From: an uncultured Sulfolobales archaeon | GTDB taxonomy: Archaea; Thermoproteota; Thermoprotei_A; Sulfolobales; NBVN01 | DNA length: 32,956 nucleotides | Assembly: GCA_938083005.1 (NCBI GenBank) | Contig: CALKCU010000046.1 | Span: 1 to 32,956 of the forward strand | Direction of reading: 5' to 3' | In this document: in pieces, positions 24,920-31,642 of the stretch | Layout of the letters: each line of letters begins with the position of its first letter | How positions within the stretch are numbered: the stretch's first letter is position 1 | Program-made: the position numbers and the translations under genes | Notes under the pieces: model-generated | The model's database searches: none | The model's input: the letters and a program-made list of their open reading frames with translations, nothing else | What the model was told of the DNA's origin: nothing

Positions 24920-25006
24920 GGGCCCGTAGCTCAGCCAGGTGGAGCGGCGGACGCGAGGCCGAGGCTCTTAACCCGTAGGTCCCGGGTTCAAATCCCGGCG
25001 GGCCCG
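24920..25006 (+). tRNA. tRNA-Lys (anticodon CTT) with a 13-nt intron
   Basis: Acceptor GGGCCCG/CGGGCCC, D-stem GCTC/GAGC, T-arm CCGGG-TTCAAAT-CCCGG and discriminator G are all intact. The anticodon loop CTCTTAA (24965-24971, anticodon CTT at 24967-24969) has 3' stem CCCGT, but the 5' stem is interrupted. Removing 13 nt (24951-24963, or 24950-24962) restores GCGGG paired with CCCGT, five pairs including one G-T. The intron thus lies at position 30/31 or 29/30, not at the canonical 37/38. No CCA is encoded. Confidence 0.9.
24951..24963 (+). other. Non-canonical 13-nt tRNA-Lys intron
   Basis: ACGCGAGGCCGAG separates tRNA positions 30 and 31; the borders could shift by one base. I cannot draw a convincing full bulge-helix-bulge motif by eye, but the mature tRNA is perfect without these bases. 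Confidence 0.75.
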
Positions 25007-25106
25007 CTGCGCAACAACTATAGCCTCCGCAGAGCCTTGTTCTAGCGCCTCTATTCTAACCCGCGGCCGTGCTCAGCGCGGTCCCGGGCTCTCCGCGTTG
25101 CGGAGG

Positions 25107-26618
25107 TTAGGGCAAGGCTAAGGCCGTCCCCTCGCTCCTGGGGTCCGCGGCTACCTCCGCTACGCGCCTGGGGACGTCCACCGCGGCCGCGTGGACTAGG
25201 CCCGTGGGTCCGTACCATTCCACGAGGTCTACGGTGAGGTCCCCGGGCTTGACGCTCTTGTACCTAGACTCCACCACCACTCTCTTCTTCCCGGAGTACT
25301 CTACGAAGATGAACCTCGGCGCGTCCAGAGCGCGCGGCAGGTCGAGCCCGTAGACGAAGATGTTCTCGTAGATCCTCGCGTGTATCTGGGGCCTCATATC
25401 GCCTCCGGCGCACCCTATCACGTACCTCCTCTTCCCGTCGTCTATCCCCAGCACCGATAGAGTGTGCAGAGGCCTCTTCCCGGGAGCCGGGCTGTTGGGC
25501 AGTCCCCCCTTCTTGGCGAAGCCGTAGCCCCTGTTCTGCACGGGGAACCCTAGAGCCATCAGCCCGGACCCGAAGGGGTGGAAGAGGCTCTGGATGAGCC
25601 CCACGACCGCCTCGGAGTCCGAGACCACGAGGAACGTCGTGTCTCCGCTCCCGTAGCCTGAGCCTCCGCTGGTCCCCCTGCTCAGCAGGAGCTCGCGAGC
25701 TTTCCCGTACTCCAGGTAGTAGCTCACGTCCACCTCCATGTAGTCCGGGTCCCCTAAGAACGAATCGCGGAACCCGTACGCGACCTCGACCACCTCAGCC
25801 CAGGCCTCGACCCTCCTCGGGTCGTCGAACGCTGAGCTGCGTAGGTCCAGCTCGTGGATCGCCGAGATCATGTGTAGCGTGGTCACGCCCTGCGTGTTCG
25901 GGGGCAGCTCGTAGAGCTCCCTGCCGTCTATCGCCATCCTGAGGGGCTTCGCCTCGTAGCCCTCGTGGTCCATCATGTCGTCGAGCCCTATGTCCACTCC
26001 CTGCTCGTTCAGCTCCTCGACGAACCTCTCGGCGAGCCTCCCGTAGTAGAACTCGTCCCAACCGCGCGTAGCCAAGATCCTCAGGGTCCTAGCCATCTCC
26101 TTGTTCGATATATACGCTCCAGGCCTCACGCCCCTGTAGTACCTCGACCACCTGTACTCCCCGAGCTCCCCCTCAGAGAGCTCCGAGGCTCTCGCTAGGT
26201 AGTAGCTCGCGTAGAAGCCGTTGTAGGCTAGGGAGGTGGCGGGGCGGAGCAGCCTCTCCAGGGGGAGTCTGCAGAACTCCTCGCTGAGGAAGCCCCACAG
26301 GTTGACCAGGCCCGGCACGGTCACCGTGAGCGGACCCCTCTTGGGTAGTCGCCTGAGGTACTCGTCCGCCCTGAACCCTGACGGAGACCTCCCGCTCGAC
26401 GCGTAGGCCGCTACCTCGTCGCCTACGAACGCTAACATGAAGCCGTCTCCACCCGGTCCACCGGCATGCGGTAGCACGACGGAGAGGACGGCGCTGGCGG
26501 CTATCGCCGCGTCGAAAGCGTTGCCCCCCTCCTCTAGGATTTCTAGAGCGGCTTTGGAGGCTAGCTGGGAATCCGAGGAAACGGCCCTGGTTCCGTGCGC
26601 CGCCTTTATTACAACCAC
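25107..26618 (-). CDS. Gamma-glutamyltransferase family protein (YwrD/cephalosporin-acylase-like)
   Basis: Ntn hydrolase of 503 aa that should self-cleave before Thr327 in SGDTTFLVVSD. The large-subunit hallmark GGNAFDAAIAASAVLSVVLP and GGPGGDGFM are present, and the small subunit ends with GGDMRPQIHARI. It has no signal peptide, so it should be cytoplasmic, unlike bacterial GGT. The glutamyl-carboxylate Arg of classical GGT (in the RE-AP motif) is not at its usual place; the site reads SSGRSPSG. Another change is Phe at the usual His after the TT pair. A gamma-glutamyl hydrolase or acylase role is more likely than glutathione breakdown (inference). GTG start 9 nt after the predicted transcript start. 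Confidence 0.9.
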   Translation of the reverse strand: MVVIKAAHGTRAVSSDSQLASKAALEILEEGGNAFDAAIAASAVLSVVLPHAGGPGGDGFMLAFVGDEVAAYASSGRSPSGFRADEYLRRLPKRGPLTVTVPGLVNLWGFLSEEFCRLPLERLLRPATSLAYNGFYASYYLARASELSEGELGEYRWSRYYRGVRPGAYISNKEMARTLRILATRGWDEFYYGRLAERFVEELNEQGVDIGLDDMMDHEGYEAKPLRMAIDGRELYELPPNTQGVTTLHMISAIHELDLRSSAFDDPRRVEAWAEVVEVAYGFRDSFLGDPDYMEVDVSYYLEYGKARELLLSRGTSGGSGYGSGDTTFLVVSDSEAVVGLIQSLFHPFGSGLMALGFPVQNRGYGFAKKGGLPNSPAPGKRPLHTLSVLGIDDGKRRYVIGCAGGDMRPQIHARIYENIFVYGLDLPRALDAPRFIFVEYSGKKRVVVESRYKSVKPGDLTVDLVEWYGPTGLVHAAAVDVPRRVAEVAADPRSEGTALALP

Positions 26619-26647
26619 GGATCTCGCCGGAGGGAACTCCCCAGTAG

Positions 26648-26657
26648 CAATATAACC
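26648..26657 (-). promoter_or_regulatory. TATA box for the gamma-glutamyltransferase gene
   Basis: The minus strand reads GGTTATATTG, centred 35 nt before the GTG at 26618. Confidence 0.6.
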
Positions 26658-26793
26658 ACCAAAGGAGTAGGGACCCCGCCCCTCACCTACCTCAGCCTCT
26701 CCTCGGGCCGGAGGCTGTTGGAACGTCCCGCTACATGCGAGGGGTCGACCGTCCCTATGAGGCGTAGGCCTGCGCGAGAACTCTCGTCCTCAG

Positions 26794-26807
26794 GCATTTT
26801 ATCTTGG
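26794..26807 (+). promoter_or_regulatory. TATA-like element for the DUF354-TIM barrel-RNase HII genes
   Basis: GCATTTTATCTTGG is centred about 37 nt before the in-frame ATC at 26838, and 67 nt before the first canonical start at 26868. Confidence 0.45.
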
Positions 26808-26867
26808 AGACGCGGTACACGTAGTAGGTGAAGGTGGATCGATCGAGAAGCGAGGGTATGGATCGAC

Positions 26868-27932
26868 GTGCTGACGTCTAAGCAGGGGGCCCTCCTGGGG
26901 ACCCTCGCCAGGGAGCTTACCGAGAGGGGCTACGAGGTTCTCGTCACGTGCCGCGATTATGAGTATACGTGCAAGGTCCTCGAAGTCCTCGGAGTCCCGT
27001 ACGAGGTCGTGGGCAGGTACGTGGAGGGCGACCCGTACTCCAAGGTCCGCGAGGACGGTCTGAGAGTCTCGGCTCTAGCGGATCTGGTGCGGAGGTTCTC
27101 GCCGGAGTACCTGGTAGCCTATCCTAACCCCCCTGCCGCTAGAGTAGCCTTCGGTGCCGGCATCAAATACGTAGCGTTAACCGATTCGCCCCACGCACTC
27201 GTACCGAGTAGGCTGTCCCTCCCGCTAGCGGACTTCGTGATCTTCTCCGAGTGCGTCCCGGTGGCGGAGATAGAACCTTACGTTAGTAGGAAGTTTACAA
27301 GGCTCTTGACCTACCGCGGGGTTGACGAGGTCGGGTGGATAAAGAGGCTTGAACCTAGGGAGGAGGACGTGAGGATGCTGGGGCTCGAGCCGTGGGGCTA
27401 CGTAGTCTTCAGACCGGCCGAGGAGATGGCCACGTATTACAGAGGGCTGAGCCTCGTGCCGACTCGCGATGTCCTCCGGGTCCTCGTTGAGCTCGGCTAC
27501 GAGGTCGTCCTCCTCCCCCGCTACTCGGGACACAGGGAGCTTAGGGAGAGGGGGGTGGTGGTCCTAGAGAGAGGGTTCGTCGGCCCCTCGCTAACGTACT
27601 ATGCGAGGTTCGTGGTGACGGGCGGAGCCTCTATCGCTAGGGAGGCCGCGCTGCTCGGGACCCCGGCCGTAACGTACACGCCCCTCGATCTCCACGTCAA
27701 CTCCTGCGTCGAGAGGTGGGGCTACCCCCTCAAGAGGGCCGGATCCCTGCGAGAAGTAGAGAGGCTAGCGAGAGAGTTTGCCGAAGTCCCACCGCAGGAC
27801 AGGAGGCCGTACCTCGAGAGAGCTAAGTCTATGGAGGACCCCCTCACGGTGGTTGAGCGAATACTCGGAAGAAGCAACGCCGGGGAGCGCGGTAGCGGGA
27901 GTTCGCCCGGGACTCCGGGGGCGGGTAGTTGA
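26868..27932 (+). CDS. DUF354 family protein, GT-B-like predicted glycosyltransferase
   Basis: The protein (354 aa from GTG 26868) has the two-Rossmann layout of COG1817/DUF354: an N-terminal half with AYPNPPAARVAFGAGIKYV and LTDSPHA, and a C-terminal half with FVVTGGASIAREAALLGTPA, the usual nucleotide-sugar site. The family's first beta strand (here VWIDVL) is encoded upstream of the GTG, in frame, where no ATG, GTG or TTG exists back to the TGA at 26829. The true start is therefore non-canonical (ATC 26838 fits the TATA spacing) or the sequence has an indel. The C-terminus is a Gly/Ser-rich tail. The stop overlaps the next gene by 4 nt. Confidence 0.85.
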   Translation: MLTSKQGALLGTLARELTERGYEVLVTCRDYEYTCKVLEVLGVPYEVVGRYVEGDPYSKVREDGLRVSALADLVRRFSPEYLVAYPNPPAARVAFGAGIKYVALTDSPHALVPSRLSLPLADFVIFSECVPVAEIEPYVSRKFTRLLTYRGVDEVGWIKRLEPREEDVRMLGLEPWGYVVFRPAEEMATYYRGLSLVPTRDVLRVLVELGYEVVLLPRYSGHRELRERGVVVLERGFVGPSLTYYARFVVTGGASIAREAALLGTPAVTYTPLDLHVNSCVERWGYPLKRAGSLREVERLAREFAEVPPQDRRPYLERAKSMEDPLTVVERILGRSNAGERGSGSSPGTPGAGS

Positions 27933-28768
27933 AGGTCTACGTGACGCTCTGGTTCAAGGACTTCAGGAGGAGCGATTTAGTGAGCGAGGTTACCGGGGGA
28001 GGCTTCGACGGGTTCGAGCTGAGCCTGGACTACCCCCTCTGCGGCCCCACGAGGCTGGAGGAGGTTCCGCAACTCGGGGATCTCCTGAGGTCCGGTCTCA
28101 GAGTGGCGGTGCACCTGCCGTGGCGTGAGATATACCTCGCTTCGCCCGTAGAGGAGGTCAGGAGGGTCTCCCTAGACTACACCACCAGGTGTCTGGAGGA
28201 AGTTCGGAGGATCGAGCCGGATTACGGGCTCCTGCACGTGATAACGGACCAGGCCGTGTGCTCCGACAGCGTAGAGGAGTGCGTATCCGCCGCCGCTAGG
28301 TCTCTCGAGATGCTCTCCAGAATTGCCGATGAAATGGGAATACCGCTCTACGTCGAGACGACCAGGAACTACTGCTGCGGAGGCCTCGAGCAGTCCGTGA
28401 GCTACCTCGAGCGTAACGTAATGCTGTGCCTCGACGTCCCGCACGCCGTCGAGAGGCACAGCAGGCTCCGCAAGAGGCCCCTAGGGTTGAGCGACGTGCT
28501 GCGGGATGCTCCCCCCAGGGCCCTCGAGGCTATAGAGTGCGTTCACCTCCACGGGTACTCGATGAGCGGGTATCACGTCGTCGAGTCTCACCTCGAGCCC
28601 GATAGGGGGTTGCTGAGCGAGTACCTGGAGGTTCTGAGGAGGGGGACCCTGAGACCCAGATACACCGTCCTGGAGGCCTTTTACTCCTCCGAGAGGAGAC
28701 CGCTACGGTTCGACGAGCTGAGGTGGTGCGTCGATGAGCTCAAGAAGGGTCACGCTAGGGGTAGATGA
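27929..28768 (+). CDS. Sugar phosphate isomerase/epimerase-like TIM-barrel protein
   Basis: The 279-aa protein matches the xylose-isomerase-like/AP-endonuclease-2 fold: GFDGFELSLD near the N-terminus, VAVHLPW, LLHVITDQ, PLYVETTRN, LCLDVPHA, CVHLHGY and VLEAFYS mark successive strands carrying His, Glu and Asp metal ligands. The substrate is unknown. The TTG start overlaps the DUF354 stop as TTGA, and RNase HII starts within its 3' end, so the three genes are coupled. Confidence 0.85.
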   Translation: MKVYVTLWFKDFRRSDLVSEVTGGGFDGFELSLDYPLCGPTRLEEVPQLGDLLRSGLRVAVHLPWREIYLASPVEEVRRVSLDYTTRCLEEVRRIEPDYGLLHVITDQAVCSDSVEECVSAAARSLEMLSRIADEMGIPLYVETTRNYCCGGLEQSVSYLERNVMLCLDVPHAVERHSRLRKRPLGLSDVLRDAPPRALEAIECVHLHGYSMSGYHVVESHLEPDRGLLSEYLEVLRRGTLRPRYTVLEAFYSSERRPLRFDELRWCVDELKKGHARGR

Positions 28769-29393
28769 AGCCGGCAGGGGCTCTCTGGTAGGGGACATGT
28801 TCGTCGCCGGTGTAGCGTTAGCGGACGGGCTGGAGGAGGCTTTACTGGAGGCCGGAGTCAGGGACAGCAAGTCCCTCGGGAGGTCGAGGAGGCGCGAGCT
28901 CCTCCTGGACGTGATAAGGTTGTCGGACCTGATAGTCGTCTCCCGGGTCGTACCCGAGGATATTGATAGGGGGAACCTCAACGACCTGGAACTCAGGGCC
29001 GTCGAGAGGATTTTGAAGCACGCCAGGTCGAGGCGGGTCGCCCTCTCTAGGATAGTCGTGGACGAGATCGCGGGACGGAAGGAGGCCCTGGAGAGGTTCG
29101 CCAGGAAACTCTTCCCCGATGCCGAGGTAGTGATGAAGCCCAAGGCCGATAGAGAGTTCGTCCAGGTCTCAGCAGCGTCTATAGTGGCAAAGTGCTTGAG
29201 AGACGAGTTCGCCAGGATCCTGAGCTCGTGGTATGGAGAGTTCGGGAGCGGCTACCCGTCAGATCCCAGGACCGTGAGGTGGCTCGAGGCGACGCTGTCA
29301 GCGGGAACCCTCCCCGGCTGCGTCAGGAGGTCGTGGAGGACCCTCAGGAGAGCTCGGTCAAGGGCCCTGGACGAGTTCGCGAAAAAGAAGTAG
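28734..29393 (+). CDS. rnhB: Ribonuclease HII
   Basis: This 219-aa nuclease removes RNA from RNA-DNA hybrids and misinserted ribonucleotides. The acidic site is visible: GVDEAGRG (about 9-16), RDSKSL, IVVDEI and the KADREFVQVSAASIVAKCLRD block. In the first motif the usual Pro after GRG is Ser (GRGSLVGDMF). The ATG lies 35 nt inside the end of the TIM-barrel gene. Confidence 0.95.
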   Translation: MSSRRVTLGVDEAGRGSLVGDMFVAGVALADGLEEALLEAGVRDSKSLGRSRRRELLLDVIRLSDLIVVSRVVPEDIDRGNLNDLELRAVERILKHARSRRVALSRIVVDEIAGRKEALERFARKLFPDAEVVMKPKADREFVQVSAASIVAKCLRDEFARILSSWYGEFGSGYPSDPRTVRWLEATLSAGTLPGCVRRSWRTLRRARSRALDEFAKKK

Positions 29394-29420
29394 AGCCCTG
29401 GGCTGGCCCTGGAGATTCGC

Positions 29421-29431
29421 CCATTTTAGGG
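29421..29431 (+). promoter_or_regulatory. TATA-like element for the ferritin-like/VIT1 gene
   Basis: CCATTTTAGGG is centred 36 nt before the GTG at 29462, just after the RNase HII stop. Confidence 0.5.
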
Positions 29432-29461
29432 TACCGCGTCATCTACGCCGGTGTCGCAGGA

Positions 29462-30325
29462 GTGATCCCTCCCGACTACGCCAAGAGGATGTGTAGGTCG
29501 GAGTACGTCGCGCACAGGGTCTACCTGTACGCAAGTAGGTACCTGGCTGGGGGGAAGCTGCGGAAGGCCCTATCCAAGGCCTCCGGGGATGAGCTCAGGC
29601 ACTACGAGTTCTGGAGGAGAGTGGGCGGGGAGTGCGGAGGGCCCTCAGCGCTCGTCGAGGTCCTGGCCCTCTTGGCGTTCTCCGCTCTCTTCGGTATAAC
29701 GGTGCTGGTCAGAACCCTCGAGCGCATGGAGGGAGATGCCAGCAGAGCGTACGAGGAGCTCTCCAGAGGCGTGCCCGAGCACTCGGAGGAGCTGAAGTCG
29801 ATGGCCGAGGAGGAGAGGGTGCACGAGGAGGAGTTCGCCAGCAGCATCGATGAGGCCAGGGTCAGGTACCTGGGCTCCATAGTCCTCGGGGTCTCGGACG
29901 CACTGATCGAACTCACCGGAGTGTACGCCGGGGCCCTGGGAGTACTGGAGTCGGCGAGGACCGCCGGGACCGTAGGGCTTCTAGCGGGGCTCTCGGCCTC
30001 CATATCCATGGCCGCGGCGTCCTACGCTCAGGCGAAGCACGAAGCCGGCAGGAGGCCTGGCACCGCCGCCCTCTTCACCGGTCTATCGTACCTGGCCGTG
30101 GTGCTCGCTCTGGCCGCGCCCTACTTCCTCGCGGACGCGCTGCTGCTAGCGTTCGTCTTCATGGTGATCAGCGCGATCCTGATCGTCGCTTACGTCTCGG
30201 TGTACAGCTCGGTGCTGTTCGGAAGGAGCTACCTCAGAGAGCTCGCTTCGAACGCGGCGATGCTCCTCGGCGTCTCGGCGGCCCTCTACGCTCTGGGCAG
30301 AGCGCTGGGGTCGCTCGCGGGCTAG
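29462..30325 (+). CDS. Ferritin-like domain fused to a VIT1/CCC1 iron transporter
   Basis: From GTG 29462 the protein has 287 aa. A long earlier frame (back to 29192) overlaps RNase HII in another phase and is not coding-like. Residues about 5-130 form a rubrerythrin-like helical bundle with metal-ligand pairs in SEYVAHRVY, DELRHYEFW and EEERVHEEEF, interrupted by one hydrophobic helix. The C-terminal part is the VIT1 membrane domain (LGVSDALIELTGVYAGALG, then ASYAQAKHE). The layout recalls MbfA-type proteins that oxidise and export Fe2+ or Mn2+. A TATA box 36 nt upstream supports the start. Confidence 0.88.
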   Translation: MIPPDYAKRMCRSEYVAHRVYLYASRYLAGGKLRKALSKASGDELRHYEFWRRVGGECGGPSALVEVLALLAFSALFGITVLVRTLERMEGDASRAYEELSRGVPEHSEELKSMAEEERVHEEEFASSIDEARVRYLGSIVLGVSDALIELTGVYAGALGVLESARTAGTVGLLAGLSASISMAAASYAQAKHEAGRRPGTAALFTGLSYLAVVLALAAPYFLADALLLAFVFMVISAILIVAYVSVYSSVLFGRSYLRELASNAAMLLGVSAALYALGRALGSLAG

Positions 30326-30334
30326 AGACCGATC

Positions 30335-31315
30335 TCAGTAGGGCAGAGGCGGAAAGCCCTCGCCCAGCGGGTCGTCCGACTCCAGGATCGCCGTCGAGTA
30401 CCCCGTTACGTAGCACGCTCGGGTCGCGGTGGATATCTCCGGGACCACCGCTTTGCGGTTCTCGACCACCGCCTCTTCGACGACTCTGCCCACGAACACC
30501 GTCCCTATAGCGCTCACGAACTCCGCGGGCTCGTAGGTTCCAATCTCGCCTAGGTAGTGGAGGTAGGCTAGGTGAGCCGAGGAGCCGGTACCGGAGGGGG
30601 ACCTGTCGAGGAGGGGCCTCCCCTGGCTACCGAAGACCAGTATGCCGTAGTACCTCGGCGGGCTCCGCGAGATCCTCTTTGAGAACCTAAACCCGTAGAA
30701 CTCGTGGGCGGACGCGCTCCGGGCCGCCTCGGAGACCCTGTCCCAGAGCTCTCGGGAGAGCTCGAAGAGCTCGGATAGCAGCTCGGGGCTCCACTCAACC
30801 CCCAGCTCGTCGAGATCTACGAGGCCGTAGAGGTTTCCCCCGTACGCTAGGCGCACCGTCACGTCCCCGAACTTCGCGGATCCGGCTCTGACGTCGCCCA
30901 GGACGAAGGACGGCACATTTACCATGGACACTTTACCCTCCTCGTCCACGGTCAGCTTCACGAGGCCGGCCGGAGTATCTTGGACGACCTCTCGGACGAC
31001 CTCATGTAGCAGACCGCTCCTGGCTAGGTAGCACGCCAGACCCATGGACGCGTGGCCGCACATGTCGTGCCACCCGGTAGGATCGAAGAACAGGGCCCCG
31101 TAGTGAGCTCCGCTGCTAGACGGGCTAGTGACGAGCACTCCGTAGGAGCTGCTGAATCCCCTGGGCTCGTAGGTGAGCAGCTTGCGGATCCAGTCGAGAT
31201 TCCTCTCGCAGTAGACCTTCTTCTCTTTCATATCGTTCCCGGGAATCCTGGGAGCGAACACTATCCTGACGGGCATCCCGGCGTTGTGAACCTCGATGAA
31301 GCTTAGAGTCCTCAA
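30335..31315 (-). CDS. Proline racemase family enzyme (proline racemase / hydroxyproline epimerase / 3-hydroxyproline dehydratase)
   Basis: The 326-aa protein begins at TTG 31315 (MRTLSFIEVHNAG), 37 nt after a TATA box. The longest frame adds 36 non-family residues and starts upstream of that box. The first catalytic Cys is in DMCGHASMG (Cys86). The second catalytic position, DRSPSGTGSSA, is Ser241 where racemases have Cys and 3-hydroxyproline dehydratases have Thr. The exact reaction is therefore open. Its 3' end lies 9 nt from that of the ferritin-VIT1 gene (convergent). Confidence 0.88.
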   Translation of the reverse strand: MRTLSFIEVHNAGMPVRIVFAPRIPGNDMKEKKVYCERNLDWIRKLLTYEPRGFSSSYGVLVTSPSSSGAHYGALFFDPTGWHDMCGHASMGLACYLARSGLLHEVVREVVQDTPAGLVKLTVDEEGKVSMVNVPSFVLGDVRAGSAKFGDVTVRLAYGGNLYGLVDLDELGVEWSPELLSELFELSRELWDRVSEAARSASAHEFYGFRFSKRISRSPPRYYGILVFGSQGRPLLDRSPSGTGSSAHLAYLHYLGEIGTYEPAEFVSAIGTVFVGRVVEEAVVENRKAVVPEISTATRACYVTGYSTAILESDDPLGEGFPPLPY

Positions 31316-31345
31316 AGCAGGTCCCGGTGGGGTATCGCGCGAGGG

Positions 31346-31358
31346 TAAGATAAAAGAG
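31346..31358 (-). promoter_or_regulatory. TATA box for the proline racemase-family gene
   Basis: The minus strand reads CTCTTTTATCTTA, centred 37 nt before TTG 31315. Confidence 0.55.
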
Positions 31359-31382
31359 AACCGCGCGGAATGCCGGTAAGAG

Positions 31383-31387
31383 AAAAA
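31383..31387 (-). terminator. T5 tract after the NSS transporter operon
   Basis: On the minus strand TTTTT follows the stop of the last mini-gene (31398) by about 10 nt, a plausible archaeal terminator. Confidence 0.4.
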
Positions 31388-31397
31388 GCTGTCGCCG

Positions 31398-31520
31398 CTA
31401 AGAGGAGGATTCGGGCTTCGCACCTTTGGATGCCGCGTAGTAGAGCGGCGCTAGCCAGAGCACCGTCGTTACCAGCGCTATGATCAGTACGAGCCAGTCG
31501 TGGAACGGGAACGAGGACAT
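31398..31520 (-). CDS. One-TM mini-protein 40 aa, probable NSS transporter accessory peptide
   Basis: ATG at 31520 to TAG. The peptide is MSSFPFHDW, a hydrophobic helix (about 10-29, VLIIALVTTVLWLAPLYYAA) and a short polar tail ending ESSS. It lies 4 nt after the 37-aa peptide gene, itself 4 nt after the NSS transporter, on the same strand. NSS carriers in bacteria are often followed by a tiny one-helix subunit (MetS type); this matches in size and position, but I did not recognise the sequence itself. Confidence 0.7.
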   Translation of the reverse strand: MSSFPFHDWLVLIIALVTTVLWLAPLYYAASKGAKPESSS

Positions 31521-31524
31521 GCTA

Positions 31525-31638
31525 TCACCTCTCCTCCAGCTCTCTCATCCTCTTCTCATTCTCGACGGCTCTGTACCACGTGTAGAACGACGCTATCACG
31601 AAGAGCCACGCGATTATGAAGAACAGCACCCAGGCCAT
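31525..31638 (-). CDS. One-TM mini-protein 37 aa, probable NSS transporter accessory peptide
   Basis: ATG at 31638 to TGA. It has a hydrophobic helix at about 2-21 (AWVLFFIIAWLFVIASFYTW) followed by a charged amphipathic tail, YRAVENEKRMRELEER. GGGTGA 5 nt before the ATG overlaps the transporter stop codon and can act as ribosome-binding site. The pattern helix plus charged tail is that of small NSS subunits such as MetS (established for bacterial methionine/alanine carriers). Confidence 0.72.
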   Translation of the reverse strand: MAWVLFFIIAWLFVIASFYTWYRAVENEKRMRELEER

Positions 31639-31642
31639 GTTC

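Noticed and set aside
24920-25006. Reading the tRNA as a long-variable-arm (Leu/Ser) type
   Set aside because: The alternative anticodon loop lacks the universal T at position 33, and the Lys(CTT) reading restores every stem.
29192-29461. Long N-terminal extension of the ferritin-VIT1 protein
   Set aside because: It overlaps RNase HII in another phase, and its charged, domain-less translation stops looking random only after the TATA-like element.
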